DNA of 64,000 bases from Paenirhodobacter ferrireducens (GCF_004022265.1 NZ_SAVB01000016.1:1-64000), one strand, 5' to 3'. Numbered from the stretch's first letter, positions 8,666-17,174 are shown. Program-made: numbers and translations. Notes: generated from the letters alone by a model not told the origin.

Positions 8666-10069
8666 TCAGCCCTTCAGCGCCTGATAGGCGGCCAGCGCCC
8701 GCGCACGGCCCTCGGCCAGATCGACGAGCGGCGCAGGCGGCGGCGCGGCGGGGTCGAGGTTCCACGACCGCGGCGCGGCCGCGAAGAAGGCCTGCGCTCC
8801 CGGCGCTCCCGCGGCCAGATAGTGCTGACGATAGCGCCCATCCGGGTCGAACTTCGCCGCCTGCCCCTCTGGGTTGAAGATGCGGAAGAAGGGCGAGGCG
8901 TCGGGCCCCGAGCCCGCCACCCATTGCCAGCCCATCGCGTTCGAGGCCGGATCCCAGTCGATCAGCGTCTCGGCAAACCAGGCCAGCCCGACGCGCCAGT
9001 CGGTCAGCAGATGCTTCGTCAGGTAGGAGGCGGCAATCATCCGGGCGCGGTTGTGCATCGTGCCGGTGATGAAGAGCTCGCGCATCGCGGCATCGACGAG
9101 GGGCGCGCCGGTCTGCCCGCGCCGCCAGCGCTCGGCCGCCGGGCTGTCGCCCTGCCAGGGGAAGGCGTCCCATTCCGGGCGCCAGTTGCGGCTGCCCAGC
9201 TCGGGGAAATGGGCCATCAGGTGCCAGGCGAAATCGCGCCACACGAGCTCTTTCAGGAAGGTCTCGGCGCCCGCCGCGCCCGCGTCCATCGCCCGCCGGC
9301 CCGCGTGCCAGATGGTGCGGGCGCTGATCTCGCCCCAGGCGAGATTCTCGGACAGGCCCGAGGTGCCGGGCTCGGCCGGCAGGTCGCGCCGCTCGGCATA
9401 ACCGGCAATCCCGGTTTCGAGGAACCGGTCAAGGCGCGCCAGCGCCGTCGCCTCGCCCACCTGCGCGTGGCGCGCGACGACCGCCGCGCCGCGGTTCATC
9501 GCCGCGCCGAGGCGCCAGTCCGCAAGGGCCTCGCTCGCGGGTGCGGTTGCCGGTGGGCGCAGCGCGGTGACGGGCGGCAGCGGCGCGCCCGGGTCGCGCC
9601 CGCGCACCGCCTTCCAGAAGGGAGTGTAGACCCGATAGGGCCCGCCCTGCCCGGTCTCGACCGTCCAGGGATCGAACAGCACCTGGCCCGGGAAGGACCG
9701 CGCCTCGACGCCCGCGGCCTTCAGCGCCGCCTTGACCGCGGTGTCGCGCGCCTTCGCGGCCGGATTGAGATCGCGGCTCCAGTAGACCGCCGTCGCCCCG
9801 GTCTCGGCAATCAGCGCCAGAAGCGTGTCCAGCGCCGCCCCCCGGCGCAGCACCAGCCGCGCGCCGATCCGGTCAAGTGCCGCGGCGAAGGCTGCCAGCG
9901 CCTCGCCAAGCCGCCAGCGCGGGGCCGCGCCCCAGACCTCGGCCACCGGGTCGAGAACGAAGACCGGGATCACCGGACGACCGCTTGCGGCGGCGGCGGC
10001 CAGCGCCGGGTGATCGGCCAGACGAAAGTCCCGCCGCAGCCACAGAAGGATCGCCCCACTCTCACCCAT
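8666..10069 (-). CDS. phr: Deoxyribodipyrimidine photolyase (DNA photolyase)
   Basis: A 467-residue cryptochrome/photolyase-family enzyme that uses light and reduced FAD to split cyclobutane pyrimidine dimers. The N-terminal antenna domain begins ILLWLRRDFRLADHPAL. The C-terminal FAD domain carries FLKELVWRDFAWHL, MHNRARMIAASYLTKHLL, DWDPASNAMGWQWVAGSG and SPFFRIFNP, all classical class I photolyase signatures. The ATG at 10069 follows GGAGACGGGA. It leads the minus-strand cluster phr-trgA-trgB-cysK-mscS and diverges from the binding-protein gene at 10300. Confidence 0.93.
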   Translation of the reverse strand: MGESGAILLWLRRDFRLADHPALAAAAASGRPVIPVFVLDPVAEVWGAAPRWRLGEALAAFAAALDRIGARLVLRRGAALDTLLALIAETGATAVYWSRDLNPAAKARDTAVKAALKAAGVEARSFPGQVLFDPWTVETGQGGPYRVYTPFWKAVRGRDPGAPLPPVTALRPPATAPASEALADWRLGAAMNRGAAVVARHAQVGEATALARLDRFLETGIAGYAERRDLPAEPGTSGLSENLAWGEISARTIWHAGRRAMDAGAAGAETFLKELVWRDFAWHLMAHFPELGSRNWRPEWDAFPWQGDSPAAERWRRGQTGAPLVDAAMRELFITGTMHNRARMIAASYLTKHLLTDWRVGLAWFAETLIDWDPASNAMGWQWVAGSGPDASPFFRIFNPEGQAAKFDPDGRYRQHYLAAGAPGAQAFFAAAPRSWNLDPAAPPPAPLVDLAEGRARALAAYQALKG

Positions 10070-10299
10070 TCCCGTCTCCCCGTTCCATTCACGCAACCCA
10101 AGTCCTTGCGAAGGTTGGCTTTCCCAAAGCCGGCCTGCGGCAACTGCCCCTTCGGCAGGCATCGCACCGCGCTCACGGGCGAAACACGCAGGCCGCACGA
10201 CAATTTGCTTGTCGTGCCGTTTTCCGCAGTCTAGCGTCGCTTTTGAAGCCCCTCGCAGCTTCCCGCAGCATCCACTCAATACAGGATCACAGTGCTCTG

Positions 10300-11349
10300 A
10301 TGAAGAAATCTTCCCTGCTCCTGGCCGGTGTCGCGGCCTCCGTCCTGGCAGCCCCTGCGCTTGCCGCCGACAAGGACCTGCTCGTCTTCGACTGGGCGGG
10401 CTTCGAGGTGCCCGGCCTGTTCGAGACCTACAAGGAAAAATACGGCGACAGCCCGACCTATGCCTTCTACGGCGATGACGACGAGGCCTATCAGAAGGTC
10501 GCTTCGGGCTTCAAGGCGGACGTCGTGCACCCCTGCTCGCAGATGGTGTCGAAATACCGCGACGCCGGCCTGATCGAGCCCTGGGATGTGTCGAAGATCC
10601 CGGCCTTCGCCGACATCGACCCGAAATTCCTCGACAGCCCGATCTTCAAGGACGAGGGCGGCGTGTGGTATCTGCCGACCGACTGGGGCGTGACCGCGAT
10701 CGCCTACAACCCCGAGCAGGTGCCGGCCGAGGATGTCGCGACGCTGCAGGTCTTCGTGAACCCGAAATACAAGGGCCGCACCTCGCTGCCGAACTCGTCG
10801 GACGACGTCTGGGCGCTTGCCTATCTGGCGACCGGCGTCACCGACTGGACCAAGGTCACCGACGAGCAGTTCAAGGCCGCCGCCGACTGGCTGCGCAAGG
10901 CCAACGAGAACGTGCAGAGCTATTGGGCTGACCCCTCGGAGATGTCGCAGATCATGGCCTCGGGCGAAGTGCTCGTCGCCTGGTCGTGGAACGACGGCGT
11001 CGCCTATCTCAAGGCCGACAACTACCCGGTCGCCTTCCAGCGCGAGGCGAAGGAAGGCTCGTCGACCTGGTTCTGCGGCTATGTCAACATGAAGGACGCG
11101 CCCGGCTCGGAAGAGAAGGCCTATGACTTCATGAACTCCTGGCTGCGCCCGGAAGCCGCGCAGCCGCTGATCGACGAGATCGGCTATGGCCATTCGAACA
11201 CCAAGGGCATGGCGCTGCTGTCGGAAGAACAGAAGCTCGACGCCGGCCTCGGCCCGATCAACGCGCCGATCCTCGCCCAGGTGCCGAACGATCCGAAGCT
11301 GCGCGAAAAGCAGCTGGCCGAGTTCGAGAAGATCAAGGCGGGCTACTGA
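10300..11349 (+). CDS. Extracellular polyamine-type solute-binding protein (PotD-like)
   Basis: A 349-residue periplasmic binding protein with a clear signal peptide (MKKSSLLLAGVAASVLAAPALAA, cleaved before DKDLLVFDW). The sequence fits the spermidine/putrescine PotD-PotF group (LLVFDWAGFEVPGLFETY, then YLPTDWGVTAIAYN, SYWADPSEMSQIMASGEV). It would capture a polyamine or related cation for an ABC importer. No permease or ATPase gene is next to it, so the rest of the system must be elsewhere. It is followed by a terminator hairpin with a UUCG loop. Confidence 0.82.
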   Translation: MKKSSLLLAGVAASVLAAPALAADKDLLVFDWAGFEVPGLFETYKEKYGDSPTYAFYGDDDEAYQKVASGFKADVVHPCSQMVSKYRDAGLIEPWDVSKIPAFADIDPKFLDSPIFKDEGGVWYLPTDWGVTAIAYNPEQVPAEDVATLQVFVNPKYKGRTSLPNSSDDVWALAYLATGVTDWTKVTDEQFKAAADWLRKANENVQSYWADPSEMSQIMASGEVLVAWSWNDGVAYLKADNYPVAFQREAKEGSSTWFCGYVNMKDAPGSEEKAYDFMNSWLRPEAAQPLIDEIGYGHSNTKGMALLSEEQKLDAGLGPINAPILAQVPNDPKLREKQLAEFEKIKAGY

Positions 11350-11371
11350 GCCCCGCCCGCACCGACCGTTC

Positions 11372-11400
11372 GGGGGCGCCTTCGGGCGCCCCTTGACTTT
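11372..11400 (+). terminator. Rho-independent-type hairpin after the PotD-like gene
   Basis: GGGGCGCC (11373-11380), a UUCG tetraloop and GGCGCCCC (11385-11392) form a perfect 8-bp stem 23 bp after the stop codon. The T-run that follows is weak. Confidence 0.6.
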
Positions 11401-11443
11401 GCCCCCCCTGTCCCCAGCAAAAGACCCGCTGAGGAGAAACGCC

Positions 11444-11815
11444 ATGGCAACGGCCGTCTCCTGGCAGCGCGCCGAAGGCGCGGTGCTGTTCATCGCCGCC
11501 ATCGCGCTCTACCTGCAGGCCGGCGCCGGCATCCCTTGGTGGGCGGCGGTGCTGCTCTTCTTCGCCCCCGACCTCAGCTTCGCCGCCTATGTTGCCGGGC
11601 CGAAGCCCGGCGCCGCGGGCTACAACCTCGTCCATCTCTATGCAGGTGGTGCCGCGCTGCTGGCGCTTGGCCTGATCGCGGCCCTGCCCCTCTGCGCCGC
11701 GCTCGGCGCGCTCTGACTGGCGCATTGCGGCCTTGACCGGATGCTCGACTACCGGCTGAAATCGCCCGAAGGCTTCGGACAGACGCATCTCGGCCCGACC
11801 GGCAAGCCGCGCTGA
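11444..11815 (+). pseudogene. DUF4260 membrane protein with internal TGA
   Basis: The frame starts at ATG 11444 (GAGGAGAAAC ahead) and encodes a small four-helix membrane protein of the DUF4260 family (LQAGAGIPWWAAVLLFFAPDL, YNLVHLYAGGA). It hits TGA at 11714-11716 after 90 codons, then continues open for 32 codons with the family's expected C-terminal tail (LAHCGLDRMLDYRLKSPEGF, then GQTHLGPTGK) to a second TGA at 11813. The family has a Trp at the interrupted position, so a single TGG-to-TGA change explains it. The full product would be about 123 residues. The 90-residue product might still be made; function of the family is unknown. Confidence 0.75.
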
Positions 11816-11845
11816 CCGGCGCGCTCCCCGATGCGCGCGGCCCCC

Positions 11846-11874
11846 TTGTGCCGCCCCTCGCCCCCCCCTATATT
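11846..11874 (+). promoter_or_regulatory. Probable sigma-70 promoter of ssrA
   Basis: TTGTGC (11846-11851), a 17-bp spacer and TATATT (11869-11874) lie directly ahead of the permuted tmRNA precursor. The predicted transcript would begin near 11881. Confidence 0.55.
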
Positions 11875-11880
11875 GGTCCT

Positions 11881-12192
11881 GTCCGGGGCAACCCGGTCTA
11901 TGGGCATAAACGCGCACAGAATAAGCGGATCGGACCCGGGGGCGGTACCCGGCGGCTCCACCAAAACTCCCTCGTTGGGGGCACATGGGGCCGAAATAGG
12001 ATCGACGAACGTCTAAAGGTGTTTGCTTTGTCTCGGTGAGCTACCACCGTCATCGGTGCAAATTGTACAGTTGCCAACGACAACCGTGCTCCGGTGGCTC
12101 TGGCTGCGTAAGCAGTTCGAGTACCGAAACTTAAGTCCTTGCGCTTAGCCGCGTAAGGCGGGGCCCGCAGGAGCCTGGCAACAGAATCCTGC
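11881..12192 (+). ncRNA. ssrA: tmRNA (ssrA), permuted two-piece alphaproteobacterial type
   Basis: The gene is circularly permuted. The acceptor piece comes first and ends in the tRNA-like CGGCTCC-A-CCA at 11951-11963. An excised spacer follows, then the coding piece begins GGGGCCG at 11987. GGGGCCG pairs with CGGCUCC over 7 bp, with one G-U pair. The tag is read from GCC at 12073 to the TAA at 12109-12111 and encodes ANDNRAPVALAA, ending in the LAA-type degron. It rescues stalled ribosomes and marks nascent peptides for ClpXP. The 3' boundary is estimated; a T-rich stretch near 12203-12209 may end transcription. The adaptor gene sspB lies 650 bp downstream. Confidence 0.93.
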
Positions 12193-12262
12193 ACCTTCCC
12201 CCTTATTTTTAACGCTTGCGTAATCGCCATCTGCGATTGTCTCTTCATCACGAGACGAGGCG

Positions 12263-12697
12263 ATGCGACAGATGGACAAGCTGCAGATTCTCGATGACTG
12301 GTTCCAGCGGGTCTGGATCGGCGGCGCCTATGCCGAGATCGGCTCGTTCTATACCGAAGATTTCCTCGCTTCCGGCGTCATGCCCGGGCTCGAGCTGCGC
12401 CCGACCGATTTCGCCGAGCTGATCCCCGCTCTCAAGGAGATGATCTCCGATCCCTCGGTCACCTACCTGCGCCATTTCGAGAATGACGAGTGGCTGTGGA
12501 CGCTGATGCTGATCCGCGGCCGCGCCGCCGAGACGCATGCGCCGCTCGAACTGACCGCGCAGATCGCGCTGCGCTTCGAGGGCGACAAGATCGCCGAGGC
12601 GCACAACCATTTCGACGTGCTCGCCTTTCTCGAGGGTGTCGGCATGCTGCCGCCCGACACGCTGGCGCTGTGCCTTGCGGGCGAACACCTGGACTAG
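12263..12697 (+). CDS. SnoaL/NTF2-like fold protein, hypothetical
   Basis: A 144-residue protein with the look of a SnoaL/NTF2-like domain: an N-terminal helix (LQILDDWFQRVWIGGAYAEI), FYTEDFLASGVMPG, and beta strands around WLWTLMLIRGRAAETHAPLE and LRFEGDKIAEAHNHFDVLAF. Such domains occur in small hydrolases, isomerases and binding proteins, and no catalytic set can be assigned. The start is uncertain between ATG 12263 and ATG 12272. It lies between ssrA and sspB on the same strand. Confidence 0.7.
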   Translation: MRQMDKLQILDDWFQRVWIGGAYAEIGSFYTEDFLASGVMPGLELRPTDFAELIPALKEMISDPSVTYLRHFENDEWLWTLMLIRGRAAETHAPLELTAQIALRFEGDKIAEAHNHFDVLAFLEGVGMLPPDTLALCLAGEHLD

Positions 12698-12772
12698 TTC
12701 GCACCGCCCGCGCCCCCTCTTCCCTTGCGCGCCAAATCCCCTATGCTGAGCGCAAAGGAAAGGGTCCACGCG

Positions 12773-13237
12773 ATGCGCGAAATCGACTACGGCAACCTCA
12801 TGCACAAAGCCATGCGCGGCCTGATCCAGACCGTGCTGACGGATGTGTCCGAAAACGGACTGCCCGGCGCGCATCATTTCTTCATCACCTTCGACACCCG
12901 CCACCCCGAGGTCGAGATGGCAGAGTGGCTGAAGTCGCGCTACCCCGAGGAAATGACCGTGGTGATCCAGCACTGGTTCGAGAATCTCGCCGTCACCGAT
13001 GACGGTTTCTCAATCACGCTGAACTTCGGCAACAGCCCCGAGCCGCTCTATATCCCCTTTGACGCCGTCCACACCTTCGTCGACCCCTCGGTCGAATTCG
13101 GCCTGCGTTTCGAGACTCAGGATTTCGACGAGGACGAGGAAGAGGACGAAGAGGAAGACGAGGATCAGGCCCCGGTCGCCGAGGCGAAACCGCGCGGCGA
13201 GGCCGAGGTCGTCAGCCTCGACAAGTGGCGCAAGTAA
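12773..13237 (+). CDS. sspB: SspB-family ClpXP adaptor
   Basis: A 154-residue alphaproteobacterial SspB. The folded N-terminal domain (DYGNLMHKAMRGLI, GLPGAHHFFITFDT, LYIPFDAVHTFVDPSVEFGL) binds the ssrA tag and forms the dimer. A very acidic linker (residues about 118-133, nearly all D/E) leads to a basic hydrophobic tail VVSLDKWRK, placed like the XB motif that docks on ClpX. It delivers tmRNA-tagged proteins to ClpXP. The ATG at 12773 has AAAGGAAAGG upstream. Proximity to ssrA is functionally coherent. Confidence 0.9.
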   Translation: MREIDYGNLMHKAMRGLIQTVLTDVSENGLPGAHHFFITFDTRHPEVEMAEWLKSRYPEEMTVVIQHWFENLAVTDDGFSITLNFGNSPEPLYIPFDAVHTFVDPSVEFGLRFETQDFDEDEEEDEEEDEDQAPVAEAKPRGEAEVVSLDKWRK

Positions 13238-13331
13238 GCGCCTGCGGTATACCTCTGCATACTGATTGCAAAACAGGTTCCGGCGTCTTATGACGCCCGG
13301 GAAGGTTTTGCGCAATTCACGGAGGCCCAGG

Positions 13332-14726
13332 ATGACCGCAACCCGTACCGAGACCGACAGCTTCGGTCCGCTCGAAGTTCCCGCCGACAAGTACTGGGGC
13401 GCGCAGACGCAGCGCTCGGTGATGAACTTCCCGATCGGCTGGGAGCGTCAGCCGAAACCGATCATCCGTGCGCTTGGCGTGATCAAGAAGGCCGCGGCGC
13501 TGGTGAACAAGGCGCAGGGCGACATGGACGCCGAGATCGCCGACGCGATCGCCGCCGCCGCGACCGAGGTGATCGAGGGCAAGTTCGACGACAACTTCCC
13601 GCTCGTGGTGTGGCAGACCGGCTCCGGCACGCAGTCGAACATGAACGCGAACGAGGTGATCTCGAACCGCGCCATTGAAATGCTCGGCGGCGTGATGGGC
13701 TCGAAGAAGCCCGTGCACCCGAACGACCATTGCAACATGGGCCAGTCCTCGAACGACACCTTCCCGACCGCGATGCACGTGGCCATCGCCATGCAGGCGC
13801 GTGACGTGCTGCTGCCGGGGCTCGAGAAGCTCTCGAAGGCGCTCTGGGCGAAGTCCGACGAGTTCAAGGACATCATCAAGATCGGCCGCACCCATACGCA
13901 GGATGCGACGCCGCTGACGCTCGGCCAGGAATTCTCGGGCTATGCAACGCAGGTCGACCGCGGCATCGAGCGGGTGAAACTCGCGCTGCCGCATATCTAC
14001 GAACTCGCGCAGGGCGGCACCGCCGTCGGCACCGGGCTCAACACCCGCGTCGGCTGGGACAGCCGCATCGCCGCGCAGATCGCCGAGATCACCGGCCTGC
14101 CCTTCGTCACCGCGCCGAACAAGTTCGAGGCGCTCGCCGCCCATGACGCGATGGTGTTCTTCTCGGGCGCGCTGAAGACGGTCGCCGCCTCGCTCTTCAA
14201 GATCGCGAACGACATGCGTCTTCTGGGCTCGGGCCCGCGCTCGGGTCTGGGCGAACTGATCCTGCCGGAAAACGAGCCGGGCTCGTCGATCATGCCGGGC
14301 AAGGTCAACCCGACCCAGGCCGAGGCGCTGACCATGGTCTGCGCCCATGTCATGGGCAATGACGCCGCTGTCGGCTTTGCCGGCTCGCAGGGCCATTTCG
14401 AGCTCAACGTCTACAACCCGATGATGAGCTACAACGTGCTGCAGTCGATGCAGCTTCTGGGCGACTCGGCCTCCGCCTTCACCGACAACATGGTGGTCGG
14501 CACCAAGGCGAACGTGGCGCGCATCGACAAGCTGATGAAGGAGAGCCTGATGCTGGTCACCGCGCTCGCCCCCACCATCGGCTATGACGCAGCGACCAAG
14601 GTCGCGAAGACCGCGCACAAGAACGGCACCAACCTGCGAGAGGAAGCGATCGCGCTCGGCTATGTCGACGGCGAGACCTTCGACCGCATCGTGCGCCCCG
14701 AGGACATGATCGGCCCGAAGGGCTGA
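13332..14726 (+). CDS. fumC: Class II fumarate hydratase
   Basis: A 464-residue iron-independent fumarase that interconverts fumarate and L-malate in the TCA cycle. Family signatures include [16 protein letters not shown], the substrate-site [19 protein letters not shown] and the lyase signature [11 protein letters not shown]. Length matches E. coli FumC. The ATG at 13332 follows GGAGG. The gene stands alone, between sspB and a strong terminator. Confidence 0.97.
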   Translation: MTATRTETDSFGPLEVPADKYWGAQTQRSVMNFPIGWERQPKPIIRALGVIKKAAALVNKAQGDMDAEIADAIAAAATEVIEGKFDDNFPLVVWQTGSGTQSNMNANEVISNRAIEMLGGVMGSKKPVHPNDHCNMGQSSNDTFPTAMHVAIAMQARDVLLPGLEKLSKALWAKSDEFKDIIKIGRTHTQDATPLTLGQEFSGYATQVDRGIERVKLALPHIYELAQGGTAVGTGLNTRVGWDSRIAAQIAEITGLPFVTAPNKFEALAAHDAMVFFSGALKTVAASLFKIANDMRLLGSGPRSGLGELILPENEPGSSIMPGKVNPTQAEALTMVCAHVMGNDAAVGFAGSQGHFELNVYNPMMSYNVLQSMQLLGDSASAFTDNMVVGTKANVARIDKLMKESLMLVTALAPTIGYDAATKVAKTAHKNGTNLREEAIALGYVDGETFDRIVRPEDMIGPKG

Positions 14727-14757
14727 GCCACGGCCTGACGCCGGGACACTGACTGGA

Positions 14758-14785
14758 AAGGCGGCCCTCACCGGCCGCCTTTTTG
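14758..14785 (+). terminator. Rho-independent terminator of fumC
   Basis: AGGCGGCC (14759-14766) pairs with GGCCGCCT (14773-14780) and is followed by TTTTT. It is 32 bp after the fumC stop. Confidence 0.9.
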
Positions 14786-14805
14786 CGTGGCCCCGGCCGT
14801 CGCAA

Positions 14806-14935
14806 GAGGGGGCGCTGCCCCCGGCCTGCGGCCTCCCCCGAGGTATTTCCGGCAAGGAGAAAGCCCGGGGTGTTTTTTCTTGGCCCAAATACTCCGGGGG
14901 GAGACCGCAGGCCATAGGGGGCAGCGCTCCCCTCG
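14806..14935. repeat. Long imperfect palindrome, intergenic repeat copy 1
   Basis: The arms at about 14807-14853 and 14883-14934 are inverted copies of each other: GGGGCGCTGCCCC, CCTGCGGCCTCCCCC and GAGGTATTT on the left against AAATACTCC, GGGGGGAGACCGCAGG and GGGGGCAGCGCTCCCC on the right. The centre holds GGAGAAAGCCCGGGG and a T6 run. It fills the fumC/GNAT convergent gap. A related copy is at 60842-60985. Confidence 0.75.
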
Positions 14936-14940
14936 CCGGC

Positions 14941-15384
14941 TCAGGGCGTGACCGTGTAGAGGATGAAGCCCGAGGCCGGGGCATAGCTGTCGTAAAGCGC
15001 GCGCGCCGTCGTGTTCGTCTCGGCGGTGAGCCAGCGCACAGAGCCATAGCCGCGCGCCCGGGCAAAGGCGCGAACATGGTCGATCAGCGCCCGACCGACA
15101 CCGTGCCCCCGCGCCGCGGGCAGGGTGAAGAGGTCACTCAGATAGACCACCATGCCCCCCGAGAGCGAGCGGTGCATCAGCGAATATTGCACGAGACCGA
15201 GGGCACGCCCCGTCTCGTCGCGGGCGATGTCGGCCCAGTAGGGTTCGGCGTCGGACTGGATCCAGTCCCAGACCTGCGGCTCGGCCGCCTGCGCATCGGT
15301 CTTGTAGAAGGCCGCATAGGCGCGGAAGAGCGCTTCCCACTCGGGGCGGTCGGCGGGGCGGACGGGGGTGATGATGACGGACAT
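14941..15384 (-). CDS. GNAT-family N-acetyltransferase
   Basis: A 147-residue acetyl-CoA-dependent acyltransferase. The acetyl-CoA loop is seen in LFTLPAARGHGVGRALIDHV (the R-x-x-G-x-G/A motif A), after the beta-4 strand MVVYLSDL; motif B lies in RWLTAETNTTARALYDSYAP. The N-terminal region (RPADRPEWEALFRAY) is typical of small amine/amino-acid acetyltransferases. The substrate cannot be told. The ATG at 15384 is preceded by AAAGGAG. It converges with fumC and diverges from the P450. Confidence 0.85.
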   Translation of the reverse strand: MSVIITPVRPADRPEWEALFRAYAAFYKTDAQAAEPQVWDWIQSDAEPYWADIARDETGRALGLVQYSLMHRSLSGGMVVYLSDLFTLPAARGHGVGRALIDHVRAFARARGYGSVRWLTAETNTTARALYDSYAPASGFILYTVTP

Positions 15385-15528
15385 GGGGCACTCCTTTACC
15401 ACAGGGGACCCCGCCCAGGTGGCAGGCGCAAGGGGGCAAAATGGCAGACGGGGCGTGGCTTTGGCCGGATCCGCCTCTTGCGCCCGACGCGTCCGGGCGC
15501 TTTTCTGGCGCGAACCACCGGAGAGCCC

Positions 15529-16710
15529 ATGCAGAGCCTGACGCAATCGCCGCTCGATCCCGCCTTCGTGCAAAATCCCTACCCGTTCTATGACCGGGTG
15601 CGGGCGGCGGGGGGCTTCGCGGTCTGGGAGGACTATGGCCTGCCGGTCTCGGCCCGCGCCGTGGTGGTCGGCGCCGCGCTGCGCGACCGCCGCCTTGGCC
15701 GCGAGGCACCGCCCGAGCACGCGCCCGAGATTCCGCCCCACCTCGCCCCCTTCTACGCGGTCGAGGCGCATTCAATGCTGGAGCTGGAGCCCCCGCGCCA
15801 CACCCGGCTGCGCCGGCTGGTGCTGCGCGCCTTCACCTCGGCCCGGATCGCGGCGCTTGGCCCCGAGATCGAGCTTCTGGCCGAAGAGCTGATCGGCCGC
15901 TTTCCGGCAGGCGGCGGCGATCTGCTCGCCCATTTCGCCCGCCCGCTGCCGGTGATCCTCATCGCGCGGCTGCTCGGCGTACCCGAGGAGCGCGCCGACG
16001 ACCTTCTGTCCTGGTCGAACGCCATGGTCGGCATGTATCAGGCCCGCCGCACGCGCGAGAGCGAGGCCGCCGCCGTCGCCGCGACCGAGGCCTTCGTCGA
16101 CTTCCTCGGTCGCTATGTCGAGGAGCGCCGGCGCCGCCCGGGCAACGACCTGATCACCGAGCTGATCGCCGCCGAGGAGGCGGGCGACCGGCTCAGCCGC
16201 GACGAGCTGATCGCGACCTGCATCCTGCTGCTGAACGCCGGGCACGAGGCCACCGTGCACACCATCGGCAACGGCGTGAAGACGCTTCTCGAGACCGGCA
16301 CCGGCGCCTATTGGCTGACGCCGAACCGGATCGAGGGCACGGTCGAGGAGATCTTCCGCTTCGATCCGCCGCTGCATCTGTTCACCCGCTGGGTCTACGA
16401 GGACCTCGAGATCGGCGGTCAGGCCTTTCGCCGCGGCGACCGGGTCGGGTTGCTGCTCGCCGGCGCGAACCGCGATCCGGGGCCGTGGGAGGAGCCGGCG
16501 CGTTTCAATCCCGGCCGGCCGCAACAGGTGAACTACAGCTTCGGCGCCGGGGCGCATTTCTGCATCGGCGCGCCGCTCGCCCGGCTCGAGCTGCAGCGCG
16601 CCTTGCCCGTGCTCTTCCGGGCGCTCCCCGATCTGCGGCTGGCTGCCCCGCCGCGCTATGCCGACCTTTACCATTTCCACGGGCTCGAGCGGCTCGATCT
16701 GTCATGGTGA
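15529..16710 (+). CDS. Cytochrome P450
   Basis: A 393-residue soluble bacterial P450 (monooxygenase). Heme ligand Cys345 lies in FGAGAHFCIGAPLARLE. The K-helix ExxR is EEIFR, and the C-helix region is LELEPPRHTRLRRLVLRAF. The I-helix reads LLNAGHEATVHTIGN, where the residue after the acid is Ala and the next is Thr, a variant seen in many proteobacterial P450s. No ferredoxin or reductase gene is adjacent, so redox partners are elsewhere. The substrate is unknown. The ATG at 15529 has CGGAGAG upstream. Confidence 0.92.
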   Translation: MQSLTQSPLDPAFVQNPYPFYDRVRAAGGFAVWEDYGLPVSARAVVVGAALRDRRLGREAPPEHAPEIPPHLAPFYAVEAHSMLELEPPRHTRLRRLVLRAFTSARIAALGPEIELLAEELIGRFPAGGGDLLAHFARPLPVILIARLLGVPEERADDLLSWSNAMVGMYQARRTRESEAAAVAATEAFVDFLGRYVEERRRRPGNDLITELIAAEEAGDRLSRDELIATCILLLNAGHEATVHTIGNGVKTLLETGTGAYWLTPNRIEGTVEEIFRFDPPLHLFTRWVYEDLEIGGQAFRRGDRVGLLLAGANRDPGPWEEPARFNPGRPQQVNYSFGAGAHFCIGAPLARLELQRALPVLFRALPDLRLAAPPRYADLYHFHGLERLDLSW

Positions 16711-16758
16711 GCGCCGCCCCGTCTTCCCCACCCCCGCGCGATATGGCACAGTCATCCC

Positions 16759-16947
16759 ATGGCTGACGTGACCAATCTCAACCGCTTCCGCAAGCAGAAG
16801 GCCCGCGCCGAGAAACGCACGCAGGGCGACGAGAATGCCGCGAAGTTCGGCCGCACCAAGGCGCAGCGCGTGCTCGAGGAAACGCAGGCCGAGCAGGCCC
16901 GCGCCCGGCTGGATGCGCACCGGCGCGAGGGCGACGAGACGCCATGA
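16759..16947 (+). CDS. DUF4169 family small protein
   Basis: A 62-residue, highly charged, helical protein: MADVTNLNRFRKQKARAEKR opens it and KFGRTKAQRVLEETQAEQAR follows. This matches DUF4169, a small alphaproteobacterial family of unknown function. No membrane segment is seen. Its TGA overlaps the ATG of the next gene (ATGA), so the two are probably translated together. Confidence 0.8.
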   Translation: MADVTNLNRFRKQKARAEKRTQGDENAAKFGRTKAQRVLEETQAEQARARLDAHRREGDETP

Positions 16948-17174
16948 GCCGGCCGCGCAAGCATTCTCTGACGCTGCACGGGCACCGCACCTCGGTCTCG
17001 CTGGAAGACGAATTCTGGGCCGGTCTGCGCGAGATGGCGGCCGAGCGGGGATTGGGCATCAACGAGATCGTCACCGAGATCGACGATGCGCGGGTGACCG
17101 AATCCGGGCTGGCGACGGCGATCCGGCTGGCCGTGCTGCGCCATTACCGCGCGCGGGCGGGCTCAGCCGGGTAG
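16944..17174 (+). CDS. Ribbon-helix-helix domain protein
   Basis: A 76-residue protein of the RHH_4-type ribbon-helix-helix family: strand HRTSVSLEDEFWAGL, helix REMAAERGLGINEIVTEID and a C-terminal helix ATAIRLAVLRHYRARA. The fold normally dimerises and binds DNA, but the target is unknown. It overlaps DUF4169 by 4 bases, and its last 12 bases overlap the end of olsA on the other strand. Confidence 0.8.
   Translation: MSRPRKHSLTLHGHRTSVSLEDEFWAGLREMAAERGLGINEIVTEIDDARVTESGLATAIRLAVLRHYRARAGSAG

Noticed and set aside
13248-13263. ATACCTCTGCAT shared between the fumC leader and the ftsA-ftsZ gap (near 46897)
   Set aside because: A 12-base match between two places is expected many times by chance in 64 kb, and the two sites share no other context.
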